Shown here: positions 25,492-38,869 of the stretch, one piece after another
How the letters are laid out: the number at the start of each line of letters is the position of its first letter
Position numbering within the stretch: the first letter of the stretch is position 1
Translations under genes and position numbers: made by a program
Notes under the pieces: model-generated
The model's input: only the letters and a program-made list of their open reading frames with translations
Database searches by the model: none
What the model was told of the DNA's origin: nothing
NCBI GenBank assembly: GCA_013396755.1
Contig: VWZF01000445.1
Location: forward strand, 3,912,516-3,976,515
DNA: 64,000 nucleotides
Reading direction: 5' to 3'
From: Sclerurus mexicanus
Lineage: Eukaryota > Chordata > Aves > Passeriformes > Furnariidae

Positions 25492-25864
25492 CTATTGAAC
25501 AAGTTTTTCCAAGCCATGATTTAGGCCTCCTTGCTTCCTGTTACATAAAAGTACTATGTTTATCTGGTAATAATGTTTGATTCTGTTGCAATGAATTTTG
25601 AGTTAAAAAGTTCCTGATTGGATTAATACACTGATAACTTAAAAAAAAAATAGAGAAAATATCACTTTGGTTTGTTTTTCCCTGAGGCATTTCTTTGTAG
25701 TGGAACTATTGAGTTGCTATCTCATGTAACTATTACTAATAAGTTTTAAGGACAGAACAATGAAGACATTTTCCTTTTATTTTAACTGAATTTTCTGGAT
25801 TGATGAATAATTCTCTATTTCATGTATCTCATTCCATGCTGCTCTGGTGATTTTATTTACTTGT

Positions 25865-25912
25865 TTATATTATTTATATTATTATATATTATTATTTATA
25901 TTATATTATTAT
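25865..25912. repeat. (TTA/TATTA)n AT-only microsatellite
   Basis: Only A and T in an irregular TTATATTAT pattern, about 40 bases before the start of the LTR at 25952. Confidence 0.85.
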
Positions 25913-25951
25913 GGAACTATTCCAGTAGAATCTTGGATTCTGTCCCTATCA

Positions 25952-26948
25952 TGTGGTGAATTGACCTTGCCTGATTGTCAGGTGCCCACCAAACTGATCT
26001 TTCACTCCCACTCCTGAACAGGACAAGAATAGAAAATATAATGAAAGGCTTGTGGGTGAAGATAACAAAAAGGAGAAATCACTCACCAGTTACTGTCATG
26101 GGCAAAACAGATTGAAGCTGGGCAAACTGGTTTAATTTATTAACAATCAAATCAGATTAGAATAATGAGAAATAGAACAAATCTAAAAACACCTCTCTCT
26201 TCTCCACAGGCTCAGCTTCATTCCCAACTTCTCTGCCTCCTCTCTTGTGAGGAGCCCAGGGGGACAGAGAATGGGGATTTCAGTCTGTCTATAATGCTTC
26301 ATCTCTGCTGTTTCTTTCTCCTCACACTTTTCCCCTGCTCCAATGTAAGGTTTCTCCTATGGGAGACGGTCCTCCGAAACTTTCTCCAACACGAACCCCT
26401 CAGTTTTTCAGGAGCTGCTCCAGTCTGGATCCTCTGTGGGGCCACAGGTGCTGTCAGCAGACCTGTTTCAGCGTGGGGTCTCACAGGGTCAGAATTTCTT
26501 TCAGGGCACATCCACTTTCTCTGTCACAGAGTGCTCTACAGGCTGCAAGTGGATATTTGATCCAGTGTGGACCTCTGTGGGCTGCAGGACCACAGCTGCC
26601 TCGGCATGGTCTTCAACAGAGGCTGCAGGGGAATCTCAGCTCCAGTGCCTGGAGCACTTTCTCCTGCTTCTGCTTCACTGACCTTGGTGTCTGCAGTGCT
26701 GTTCCTCTCAGATATTCTCACTGCTCTCTCCCAGCTGCTGTTGCACAGAACTTTTTACCCTTCTTAAATATGTTATCCCAGAGGTGCTACCCCCACTGCT
26801 GATGAGCTTGGCCTTGGCCAGCTGCTTGTTCATCTCAGACCTGACTGGTGTTGGTTGTCTGAGACATGGGAGCAGCTTCTGCATCTTCTGATATAGTCAC
26901 GCCCGCAGCCCCCCTGCTACCAAAACCTTGCCAGGTACACCCACTACA
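25952..26948 (-). mobile_element. Solo LTR of the same family, copy 2
   Basis: It begins tgtggtgaattgaccttgcc, shares 'aggtgcccaccaaact', 'gaaaatataatgaaaggct', 'tcactcaccagttactgtc' and 'atgggcaaaacagatt' with copy 1, and ends 'ctaccaaaaccttgcc...ccactaca'. Read on the minus strand, a TATA-like ATTTAAGAAGGG lies at about 26757-26768. That position is typical for the promoter of this LTR family. Copy 2 has fewer internal modules than copy 1. Open frames at 26165-26560, 26359-26802 and 26436-26681 lie inside or across it and are not genes. Confidence 0.85.
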
Positions 26949-29900
26949 TTCAATTAGTGTGATATGCAATAAGTTCCTGGGAAGCTTTCCTGTTTCTCTT
27001 CTAAGTTGTCATTACATGTATTTGCCAAGGAAAATAGTGCCAATTTACAGAGGTTCAGTGGTTATATAGTCAGCATATGTTGAAAGATGATTGCTGTTCT
27101 TTAGAAAGCACAAGTGACTACTCTAGTTATCTAGGTTTTACATAAAGCACATAATCACAGCCAAAGAAATACCAACTAGGGGACTGTTAACTGAATTTTA
27201 ACTCTTCAATACTTCCCTCTTAAAATCTGTACACAGATCATTCAACTTTATCTTGGTTTGCTTCATCTGGGTGAATCATCTTTCAGTGATCTAATTTCCT
27301 ACCTAGCTGAACCCCACATCACAGTTTAGAATTATTTTTTTGTTGTTGTTCTTTGTGCCTGTGCTTATTGTATTTCCAAACAGGAGAAAGTACTTTTCTA
27401 GTTATGAAGTGTTCCTGTGATATGCAAACGACCACAACAGTCTTACAGAATCCAGAAACCTAGGGTGAAGGCACCTAACATGTCCTTGCCACCTGCCACT
27501 GTATTGAACTAAATTAAAAGAAGGAAAGAAGATGGCGCCATAGTGAGGATTATACATGAAGTGTCAGGCATTATTTTAAATCTTCTTATCTTCTGTCAAC
27601 TTAAATCAAATTCTTGAAATATACTAGGGCAGAGAACAGGGAAATGGCTCTGCAAAGTACCAAAATTAATTTTTTTTCTTTTTTCCCTATGAAATGGGAT
27701 CATTTCTGTTACTTAATCAGATTTATATCTGTTAATTATTGTAAAAAATGTAAGATTTTATTATTTCTGCTGTTATCAGCCCAGCATAGCCAGCCACAAC
27801 TGTGTTGAAGTAGAGGTTTCTCCCCAGAAATAACCAAAGTATCACCAAGTGCAGTCTGAGGTAATGATCCAATTTACTGATGCCCTCAGGTCACCTAGGT
27901 GCCACAACTGACATTAAATGAAGGTAATGTGACTATACAGCTGTCACCAAAGGAATGAGGAAATAAACAGGGTTACAAAAGTTTACACAGGAGTATGATT
28001 CAACCTGGAGAAGAAAAAATGAAGAAGGAGATTGGAAAAGACTAATTTTGGTACCTCAGGTTGGATGGAGAAGGAAAAACAAAAGTATAATTTTATTAGC
28101 ATGCTCTGCCCATCACTGGATATTTTAGTGCCAACATCACTGCCACCTGTCAAAACACAGGTGTACACTCTGTCCTTACCAGGGAATTTGAGATAAATCA
28201 AGAGAAGTTAATCTCAGAGTACAGACTGACAGTGTAATGCCCAACTTCATGGTGCACAGTTACCTGGCAACATTCACAGCCCTTCCTAAGGGTTTATGTT
28301 CTTTGCGCTGTACAGGAATAAAACCTCATCTTTAAGCAGGCAAATCACAGAAAACAGCACGCAAAGTAATGAACATTTATGCCAGGGGACACAAAATGAT
28401 GGGAACAAACATATATAATAGTGTGCCTTTCTCAGAGTTAGACATTTCCCTCCGGTCAACACAGGTTCCCCAGCAGAAATTCAGCCCTTGAGCTGACCAT
28501 CAATGAAAACTGCTTCTCAAACTCCAACTGGTGCAAGGATTGTGACAGCTTCGCTCTCTTCCTCCTCTGTTCCTGCCTAGGGCAATGGGACTGATTTAAA
28601 CATTATCAGGTAAGGACTTTTGAGGCAGGATAAATTCATTCCATCGAAACTGTTCTACTTCATATACAGTAATTAAATATTCAGTAGTCCAAAGAAAGCA
28701 TAGGAGAAATGACTTTTCAGCCTGTGGGTAAAGAGCTTGTTTATGAAGAAGATGCCCGAATTCATACACCTTCTCCCTTTGTTCCATTCCCATTTTGCTT
28801 AAAGTTTGCAACATCACAATCTACAGCAAATTGTTTTTTTCCTAAGCAACATGAGGCAGCCAAAGGCATTGGATCTTGGAATATATTGGGGGGTTTTCAG
28901 TGAATGTAGACTGCCTATAGGTTTGTAGATGGATTTTTTTTTTAATATTCTTTGTTTCAGTCATTGTTTCATATATTTCATATATTATTTCATAGAAAAG
29001 CATGCGCTTTTCCAAAGCAATTAAGTAGTAACATCAAATTTTATTTCTGTAAGACAAAACAATAAATTCTGCTGATGAGGTTTTTTCCCCTACTTGTTTC
29101 TTATTTGGGGATGAATAAAGAAACAGACACAAATTCTTTAATGATTTGACACCACATTATTGCTGAGTTTTCAGAAGTCCCTCATGACTTCATTGTAAAC
29201 CCATAAAACATAGGCCTGAATGGGGCATAATGCGAGATTAATATTGGAGAAAAGATACTTAAACATGCAAAGATTTCAGTGGGAGGTGAGTATCCAGAAA
29301 ATCCCATAGGTAGGATTTTTTGGCTATCAAGAAGCATGTCTGATAACCTGTTTCAAACAGAAGAGATTTCTTAAAGTCTTCATAAAAGGTTAGAAAGTCC
29401 CCAGAGTTCTTCTCTTTTCCTTATACTACCTTACTGTGCTTTCTTCAATTTAATTTATTTGTTGTTGTGAAAAGGTTGGAGGTTTTCATAAAAACTCAGC
29501 AAATGTACTTATTCATTAATTCACTGGCCTTAAAGTTGAGAAAAATTCTGTAGTTGTTCAGGTATTAAAAGGAAAACTATATTGAGACTACCTACCTTTA
29601 AGAATCTATTAAAAAACTTTTTCCTGTTTTCTCCTTGTCTGGCATACCTGCCTTTCACCTTTAATGCCTCAGAATCTCTTGCCAGTCTTTTCTTTGAATA
29701 GAATTAAATGGATTAGTTTTAATGTTGTTTTCTTTTTTCCTTTCTGAATTTCCTGAAAGATCAAAGGATAAAAAGTATGCCCAACAGGAACAGATAATTT
29801 ATAACCACTCGACAGAAATAAAAATGCAAACAAAAGAACTGATACATTAAAGTGTGTGAAGATGACTGCATAATAATTTGTAATTTATTGTGAGTCAGAT

Positions 29901-30415
29901 GCAGATTTTAATAGGTTTTTATTTTTGTTGGGTTCAGATACATGGAGAAAACCCAGCAATTACAACTTATTAAAGCTTACCATGATACAGATGGCAGAAA
30001 CACTGAAAAAGACAGTAGTATGGACTGCAAGAACAGGACAAAACTTCTTCCTTCTGACAATGTCTTCAGAAAACTTTATTTTTGCTATCCTCATCTTCTT
30101 GTTTTCTTGGATAGTCCTGTACTGATACTGATGGTGACTACTGTTCTAGTCCCACAAACAGAGAACTAAAAATTGAGTAAAGTCTGTGTTTAGACTTGAG
30201 CGTTCATGTTAGGTCTTGTATATCTTTTGTACACAATCTTGTAAACACACTGTGCTATCAAGCCAGCTCAGATCTGACAGATACCCTTGAGAAAGGCACA
30301 GTGGTTTCAGCAATGTTTGTACCAGGCATACAGCATCCTTCAGATGGAGCTCACTGGCATTTTCTGGGTGCAGAATACATGACATACCTTGCAAACAAGT
30401 GGCTTAGTGTAGCAC
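26949..30415. other. Intergenic DNA, nothing recognised
   Basis: AT-rich unique-looking sequence. Short frames such as 30196-30444 run into the next LTR and carry no protein signal. Confidence 0.55.
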
Positions 30416-30979
30416 TGTCGTGGTTTAACCTCAGTGGCAAGTAAGCCCCACCACTCATTTACTTGCCCCTGGGAAACTGGGGAGAGAACCAAAAGAGTAA
30501 AAGTGAGAAAACTCATGGGTTGAGATAGAGACAGTTTTATGGGTAAAACAAAAGCCACACACACAAGCAAAGCAAGGAATTAATTCACTGCTTCCCATAG
30601 GTGCTCAACCACCCCAGGAAAACTGGGCTCCATCACATGTGACTTGAGCAGACACATGCCATCCCTCTAAACATCCTCCCCTTCTTCTCCCAGCTGTATA
30701 TGCTGAGCCATATATACATATGGCCTGGGATACCCCTTTGGGTTAGCTGGGGTTTGGCTGTCCTGGTTGTGTCCCCTCACGACTCCTGGTGTCCACTCAG
30801 TCCCCTGAGTGGGAGGGTGGGGTGAGAAACAGAGGAGGCCTTGATGGTGTGCAAGCACTGCATGGATATAACTAAAACAGCCCTGTGTTATCAACACCAT
30901 GTCCAGCACAAATCCAAAGCCCAACCCCACACTAACTACTATGGAGGAAATTAACTCTACGCCAGCCAAAACTGGCACA
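30416..30979. mobile_element. Solo LTR of a second bird endogenous retrovirus family
   Basis: It starts TGTCGTGGTTTAACCTCAGT and contains 'actcatgggttgagatagag'. It ends 'gaaattaactctacgccagc' then 'caaaactggcaca', so the ends are TG...CA. Both end segments are familiar from a very common bird LTR. I left the strand open because the promoter and poly(A) signals are not clear. The flanking five bases are agcac and agtat, which are not a convincing target-site duplication. The minus-strand open frame of 120 codons (30667-31029) lies mostly inside and is a by-product. Confidence 0.8.
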
Positions 30980-32808
30980 AGTATGGATATGAAAAGTTCA
31001 CAAAAATAAATAAAAAAATAAATACCCAAGGGAATAAAAGAGTAAACCCCAATTTGAGCAAATGCAGCATAAACCTAAATCATTTAAAGCATGAAACAGC
31101 AGTTTTGTAAATGTTTCAATATTACAAAGATCTCTAAAGCACTTCTAAGTAACACTATGCATGGACATATAATATCCTGTTAGATTCAGTCAGCAGCAAA
31201 GTTAAATCAAAAAATCTATGCATAGATATATTTAAATTATTTTTTTTCTCTAGTCTTCATGTTGCACATTCAGTCTCAGCATCCACATTTCCTCTTCTGT
31301 CTGATGGTTCTTGCTCCAGCTATAAGTAATATCAACACACCTGGGAGCAGACTTGGCATTGGAGTCCGGCAATTAGGATGGTCAGAGCAAAATTTCACAG
31401 CAGACTAAATACGTTGAAGGTAATTCACAGGATACTGTTGTTGAGAATTGTGTTCATTCATTTTTCAGATGGATGATTTTTCATTTAACACTGATCTGTC
31501 CCTTGTTTCCCTCTCTATTTTCCTTATCTCCCAATATTATCTGCTTGCTGCTAAGAAAAAATCCATTTTGGTAATAGAAGAAGAGTCATTCTCAAGCTAC
31601 CATAAAGCACAACCTAAATCATCACCTTCATAAGCAGTATAAACAAAGTCATAAGTTCTTTCTGTGTTCATTTTTGTGATCACTTGAATGAGCAGTACAT
31701 GGTGTTTCTGGAGCATCTTTAATAGAATGTCTCAAGCTGATTTTCCAGCAATTACCAAATTATAACACATATGTGACCTGAGATTTTCAGAAGTCCCACT
31801 TAATTTGAACAGCAAACTTCATGTTCTTAGAGTTTAGAAGATTATTAGAATTCCAAAACAGGAAGTTATACTAGACAAATACCTTAAACATTTTCTGTCA
31901 GTGTTTATATCTGTTTTCAATAGCAATAAAGAATCTAAACTTCAGTTGAGCAATGTAGAAAATGCAACTAAATCCAGAATGAATTTAAATATGACTAGGA
32001 TAGAGTCTCTAAAAATTATTACCTTAAGTGACATGGAGTATTGGATATGACCTATCCGTGTGCATGTATTGCATTAAAAGCCAGCAACTACACTCTTTGC
32101 AATTGTCATTTAGTCTGCATCCAGAGAGAGGCAACTGAGTAGGCATTCACATCCCTTTTAGTCACTGCAGTACTCTAGACATTATCCTTGCTAGGAAGGT
32201 GATGTACCTTCACTAAAACATTACAGCAGAACTTTGAGAGCCTAAATTCAGGGAAGCAATGAGCACCATGACAGACTATTACCACGAACCATGTCACCAT
32301 CCAGAGTGAAACACTATGGTCACAGTTTGGGAGAAATAGAACAAGGGCTGTGAGCAGGCTCATTAGAGATTATGACACAAGCACTCAAACTATCTAGAAT
32401 GGAAACTCACCTTCAGTATGGCTGTACCCACTGCCAAGTTTTGAAAACTGTTATTTTTTATTGGCTTAATTGCTCACAATTTGTAAAAGTGCTATATAGA
32501 AATTGCAGACACTATTAACAGAGTAGGTCTTTCTCTGTTTGTCTAGAATCAGATGCACCTGTGGTGCTATATATAACAACAAAAATGATCCTAAGTATAA
32601 AATGCAGCGAGTCTGATTCTTAACCACCTCACTGCTTATGCAGCCCTTCAAGGCCTGACCTAACAGGCAGGTTAATAGGGAACATGGTTCAAGTGAAATA
32701 TGTACATATCACGGACTAAATCTTTATCATGTCTTGCCTATGGTTTCCACCTGTGGCATTGCTAGTGGATTAAGTGAAATGGAGTACCAGGGGCTCTAAA
32801 ACAGAACT

Positions 32809-32811
<3 letters not shown>

Positions 32812-32850
<39 letters not shown>
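32812..32850. repeat. (GT)n microsatellite, about 19 perfect units
   Basis: An uninterrupted GT run followed by GAGAGTG. A short TA run lies nearby at 33301-33316. Confidence 0.97.
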
Positions 32851-32852
<2 letters not shown>

Positions 32853-35849
32853 AGTGAAATTGACTGCTATTATTTTTTTCATGGTCATATTTTGGAAAAA
32901 CTATGAATTACCTTGCAGGCGCTTACCTGTTGGGTTTAATGTCTTTCTATACTCTTCAAATACACTTTTGGGCCATATCCTGGAATAATCCATGCTAGTA
33001 GTTCCTTAAGAAAACCCCCAAAATATTGTGTCCTTTTGGATATTTTCCAGTATATGCTTATCAAATGGATTTTCTTGGCACTCTGTGAAAATTCAAAACG
33101 CCCTTGCAGTGATGGCACCTGACACAGAAGGCTGTCACAGCCTTTCCTAGAAACATCGGGCCTGTCAGCAGCCAGAACTCAGCTGAGCTCAGGCTGCATG
33201 CCATGAACAAATGATCTAACGTGACAGGTCTATTTGGGAACATCCACAACAGCAGTGGGCATATAGCAGTACTTTTTTTAATCTCCTTGTAAGCCAACCT
33301 GTATATATATATATAGGTGGTTGATACGGGTGTGCTAATATATCATGGATATAATTGGATTAAATATAGGTAACTTTTTTAAAAGAAGTTTTTTTTAAAT
33401 AGAATATAATTCATCTTCAGTGACAGTAGCATATCTCATGTGCATCTCAGCAAGGCTGGAAGGCATGTCCTGAGCTGTGCCACCTGTCCTCCTCTGGAGC
33501 CTCACCCAGCTGGGAAGAAATTTCCAGTGGAATTTGTTATTTATGACCATTCTCATTACAAAGGATAGGCACAGCATCTAGATGAAACACATGATATGGA
33601 GAACATACCCCAGTGCCATGGCTTTGATCAGTTTTTTTCTTAGCAGGAACATGACTTGAAAGGTTCCAGTGGTGCAATTGTTGTAAAGGGATGTTAACGT
33701 GTCTGCTGAGTAGAAAGTAAATTTGAATCCTCACAGTTTCAATGTTTAATTATGCTCAATCAGATTTTATTCTTCCAAACTTTAAATCTAAAATAACAGA
33801 AAGGCTCACATCTCTTAGTTCCTGAAAAGCGCAGGTATAGTGTCCATCAGAAGTTCACTAACCACAGTGGTACCTTATATTTTTCTTCTGAATTAGAGAT
33901 ACAAACTGTTGGTTCACCTGTTTTTCAGATACTCTGTAACATATGAAATTGGTTTTTATTGAAGTGCACTTTTAAAGATAAAAATAGCACTTCTAACTTA
34001 TATTTACAGTATTTACAATCCAGTACCAGTAAGTTATCACATTTGATTTATTTTGATAGCTAACCAAGTTCATAACAAGTCACAAGTGGATGCAGTATGT
34101 TGTGAAAGAAAAAAAGGAAGTTTACATGGAAGGGCTAGGAATTATGATTCAGTAGTTGAAAAACAAGAATACTATTTGTTTCTTCATTTGAGGTTATGGT
34201 CTATTCAGCTTGTGTTCCCAAAGAAGGGTAAAAAAACCAACCCAAAAAACCCAGGGTGTTGATGATAAACCCCACAATTCTATCTCTAATGTTAACTGGT
34301 AAAGATCCTAATGCTTCAGATTTTATGATGGACTGTGTCTGGCTACATGACCTATAAGTCACATGAAATCCTTTAAAATTAATGCTCTTGAGAGCTGTAA
34401 ATTTTGTTAATCAAAACCTCCCAGTGGCTTTTATGAGACTTTAGTACACCTCATTAAAATCTGGTGTGTGCTTTGACTAACATAATTTTTTTTTGTTTGT
34501 TTCTTGCAGTATCTTAAAAATGCCTTCCAAGTTGAAATTATATACTTGTAGTGATTGAAGTGGCATTTTCTTATCTTTCACTTTCTTAACAGTTTGCAGT
34601 TTTGTAAAACTCAAAATCGCTTTACTCACAGATTGGATTTCTGCTTTTACTCATCATTTTATCCAAGTAATTTGTTCTCAGAATTAAACAACATTAACTA
34701 TCACTTTGCTTCTGTGTATTGATTACATCATAATATGTAACTATGAACTAAATGAGAGCATTTAAACTCATATCCCCAGTGTAATTATGGGCTAGTCTGC
34801 TGAATGTTAGCGTTTCAAAATCTATTTGAGTGTTCAGGCCCAAGTGATAGATCACAAATGTCTTACCTATTAAGAAAGTGCAAGAGCACTATATTAAAAA
34901 CAAGTCTCTTGCTAAATATACTTGCAGTTTTCATGCTGAGAAAATATTTCCTTTTCTTTTCATATATAACCATCTTTTGTGACAAAATGATAACATGCTT
35001 GTCATCAGTCAGTTCTAGGACATCCAGGAAATTGTGAATACACAACAGAGCTTCCTCAGCATTTGGCTGAAGAGAAGTATTTTGAAATTCAATTAGATTT
35101 TTAATCAGTAAAAGGCCTTTTCACACTGGCAACTTCCATGGTTTCTGTTTATTAAGTTATTTTTAAGTCATTTTCTAATTTTTTCTGAGACCAGATACTA
35201 TATATCCAACTCTAATGACTTTCTGTTCTTTATACTACATGTTTCATCAGTTGCTACAGGTTTTATGATTTCATCAAAATTTGTGAGAACAGATATAATA
35301 GGTAGCGTTAATTTTTCAACCGTTCACAAAGGAAAAACCTTGGATGCCTGGTAATTTTGCCCCAGAGTGCCTTGGTACCCCTAGCCCTTCTGCTAGTAAT
35401 GAAAGAAGATGATAATTTGACTCTCTGCATCAACAATTTGTTCAATAAGAAAGGGACTATTTCTACAGCTGTTCACTTAAGAAGGACTTTATTTCCACAA
35501 CTGGATATATTTTTGTATTATGCCTGCAATTAGCAGTGTTAGTCTATGTCTCAAAATTGCCTGTGATAATTTCAGCAACCAGAATTTAAGATTAAAATAA
35601 TTCAATGTTTATAAGCAAACAGGGAAGGAATCTGTCTGCTTCATCTCACTTGCCAGTTGGTGATGGTGAGAAGTAAACTGACTCTTGCATCTTCAAAACT
35701 CAGAGCAGGTGAGAACAACATTTGTTTTATTCTCATTAGTGCTTTCCTGAGGTCTATTCTTGTTAAGCATTACATTACTGTTTTACTTGGGTTAGGAGTA
35801 CTCTTTCAAAATGTTCCTCCAGTGCTCCCTGCTTATCATGCTTTGGTGC

Positions 35850-36125
35850 TCACCATAGGGTTGGCTCAGCACTCTTGGTCTGAATTCCCTTTGGATGTAA
35901 CTGAACTTCAGTGAAGTCTCCAGGTGGTGACTTACTGTGCCCCCCATGCGAGTGGGACATCAGGCTGTGGAACCAGACCAGACTTGGGTGAAACGTCCTT
36001 CTTCTCCCCTGCTCTGAATGCGTGTGCCATGGACACAGGGTGCTCAGCACTACCTGGCTTGCTCTCCAAGTCTGCTCATGTTGCTACACCTGACTGGAGA
36101 ACAGTGCTAACAAAATAAAGTTGTT
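35850..36125. other. GC-richer patch ending in AATAAA; unknown nature
   Basis: The patch is clearly less AT-rich than its surroundings and ends with 'gctaacaaaataaagttgtt', a poly(A)-signal-like sequence on the + strand. Open frames of 64-66 codons overlap on both strands, but neither looks like a known protein. It could be a decayed retroelement end, a terminal exon of a non-coding RNA, or chance. Confidence 0.3.
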
Positions 36126-36310
36126 ATGAAATGTAAATGCCTGAAAACGTGAACCCTGGAAAACATCAGTGTCAATCATTCTATGCCAATATATATGTAA
36201 TGAAATGCAAATGTCTGTTTATAAAATTGGTTTCACAGGGCATTGCTTAATGTCTGTTGGGCTGATATTTTTCAAAAATAGGGATTAAAGCAGATATATG
36301 CACATGTTAC

Positions 36311-36328
36311 TTTTCACTTAAGTGAAAA
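36311..36328. promoter_or_regulatory. Perfect 18-base palindrome with two inverted IRF/PRDM1-like half sites
   Basis: TTTTCACTTAAGTGAAAA equals its own reverse complement. Each half contains AAGTGAAA, which resembles the core bound by IRF factors and PRDM1. Function is not shown by the sequence alone. Confidence 0.35.
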
Positions 36329-38136
36329 AGATTACACAAATTTGTTTGGAGAACAGCCATCCTTACCACAGGCTACATTAGCCCAGCTAAGATTGTTTTA
36401 CAATTGACATATTTTAGACAATCATTTCATATTCAGAAAGATGAGTAGGTTTACCAGACAGGAACAGGAACATAGTGACCTCATCTAAATGGGCACAGGC
36501 TCATGGGAGGACTTTTGATGCAGGTTTTACAAAAATATCAGACAAAATGATTTTACAGACAGCAGACCCTGTGAACCCTCACATAGTATTTTCAAAAGTA
36601 CTTGCATGCACTTGTAAGATGATGAATTCATTAACAACATGAGAGAGGAATGAAGTATGCTGCAGAAGATCTAGCTAGCCCTCTACATGAAAGATCAAAA
36701 AAATATCTCCACTTGCTCAGAATATTTTTATTTTTTTTAAATTTTAAAACTGTTCAAGTGTCTGAGACAGGATTATGACCTCTGCGAACTTGTTATTGTG
36801 CTAATATTGGAGTGTTTGCAGCTGAAACATATCAGCAAGCAAACAAGCAATTCCAGGTAAAAAACATACAGACTGTCTTCCCTATTCTGTTATTACTTTA
36901 AACAAACTCAGCCGTCTAAGATGTCTCCAGAGAGTAGTTCATCTAAAGGTAATTCAGTAGCTAAAACAGGAGGAATTAACCCCATTCTCAGGGTGTCTGT
37001 CTCTCTAGTTGGAAAGGAAGCATAACTTTTTCTGTATGTTGACTAGTTAGTTAACCATAGCTCAGTATGAAAATTCCCATTCTTGGTGTCTACTTTAAAT
37101 TTTTGTGGCAGTTGAGAAAAATCCCTTAAAAGTCTTTCTATCAGTACTAGCTTCTGTTTCCAAGTCCTAATTCCTTCTTCTTTTTCACTTAGGAGGGTTG
37201 CATATATATGATATCACTCCATGGATGCAAATGGGTATTTGACCATATTTCTTCCTTCTCAGCCTCATCGCTGTCTAGAATGAGCCCAAACCTCATTAAG
37301 TAAGCATCATTATCAATCTGAATGAGCTGCTTGGAAATGGTCATATCAGGTGCTCTCAGATGCTCAAATGAGACCGGAATCAGTGAACAAGGTCTTCTGG
37401 GCCACTTGTGGGCCATCAGGTAGCAGCATCTTGTACAATATTATAAACCTCAGGGCATTTCTTGACCTTCATTGCTCTACTAACTTACTTGCAATGCTGT
37501 AGGTACCACTGAGAAAGTGAAAAGGTAAAATCAGTGTAACCACTGCTGCCTTGGGCACCATACTAAATTTTATTGCCCCACCTGGATTGCCTGGATTGTT
37601 AAACACTTGATTACTCAGTGTTTCTATGGGTAGGAATGAAGGTTTTCTGTGCTGCTTTGGTACAAATGTACATTCTCATTCATCACAAAATTAAAGGCAA
37701 AGAATCCAGCCAGTTGAATTTTTCTTATTTTGAAATAGGATTTCAGATAATCAGTCTATGTAAAAGGCAGAACATCCTTCCCAAAACTGTCACAGTATTT
37801 CTCAATATGCAGTTATTTCCTTTTTTATGGAGAAAATTGGAAAAGTAGTTAATTTTCATTCTTTTTACCTCCCTTTAAAGCAAGTGTTTTAAACCATTTT
37901 GCAAAGTGTTAATTTTTCATTTTATAGAAGTTCACAGATTCAAATCCTTTTAACTGCTATATGACTGCATATTGAATATTTATATCAAAGTAAAACTTAA
38001 AATCTCTACGATTTTACAGATTACTTCTATTTTTTTAAACTGAAGGTTTCATTTGAAACAAAGGTTGATGGTTATATTTTATTAATATTTCCAGAAATTG
38101 AATTAGGAATATATTTTATTCTTGTTGTTTACTTGC

Positions 38137-38159
38137 AAAAAAAAAAAAAAAAAAAAAAA
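38137..38159. repeat. Poly(A) run of about 23 bases
   Basis: An uninterrupted A run after 'tacttgc'. No retroposon body is recognisable upstream. Confidence 0.9.
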
Positions 38160-38869
38160 GAAAATTAGGAAAGAAATCCTGTTCCAAATCCGTGTACATA
38201 GAAGGGAACTCTGAATACCACGCACCTAGCATTTTAGTTAGAATAGTCACACTATTGTTTCAAAGTAGCAAATTCTTAACTTGCTTGAAAACATGATCTC
38301 AACTTTTATAGGATGTTTGTGGTTTGGTTGCATTTCTTTAATTTGCCTTTTTTGTGGGGTGGAGTTGTTGGTTTTTGTTGTTTAGTTTTTCCCCTAGATC
38401 TGCCCCAGAAGTTTTAGGTTTACAACAGCAAAGTATTTCAGGGCAATCTCAGCTATATCTGAAATAATAAGTCTTGATGTGCCTCAGGTGCAGAATGAGT
38501 CTGTGCAAGCCAGAGCTGTCCAATGCTCTAAATTTCAGAAGGCTTATTAGCTATAATCCAGTGTTGTACCTGAGCAGGATAAATCTGTTCTTTCTACATT
38601 TCTTTGAGCTATGCAACATTTCCAGCTTTGAAGTGAAGGGAATTCATGGTAGTCTGAGCTCTATAAATTGTATTAAAAAAGTAAGGTTGTGCAATGAATT
38701 TCAACGTATTGTGAGACTTTTTCATTACCTGGACTATCCCACCACTCTTTTATTTTATTTTTTTTTTTTAATGGAAAACCATCTACATAGTTTTCCTATC
38801 TCACAGTTCAGGGATAATTACATTTAATAAAAAACAACAAGCCTTCCTTCTCAGATTGACTCCTCTCCA

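Larger units (their letters stand above)
21638..25951. other. Intergenic DNA between two like-oriented solo LTRs; no gene seen
   Basis: AT-rich. I checked whether this 4.3 kb could be the inside of a provirus: there are no retroviral open frames, no obvious primer-binding site next to 25952 and no polypurine tract next to 21637. T/G-rich low-complexity runs lie at 24752-24812 and 25411-25491, a GA run at about 25349-25362 and a TTA-rich run at 25865-25912. Confidence 0.65.
30980..38860. other. Intergenic DNA, no gene seen
   Basis: AT-rich with microsatellites, one perfect 18-base palindrome (36311-36328) and one GC-richer patch (35850-36125). Short open frames on both strands lack any recognisable protein. 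Confidence 0.55.

Noticed and set aside
21638..25951. Possible internal region of a provirus between the two like-oriented LTRs
   Set aside because: No reverse transcriptase, protease or capsid motifs, no primer-binding site beside 25952 and no polypurine tract beside 21637 were seen.
26165..26802. Overlapping frames of 131 and 147 codons
   Set aside because: They lie within the second solo LTR and have no viral protein motifs.
30667..31029. Minus-strand frame of 120 codons with hydrophobic start
   Set aside because: It lies almost entirely within the LTR at 30416-30979.
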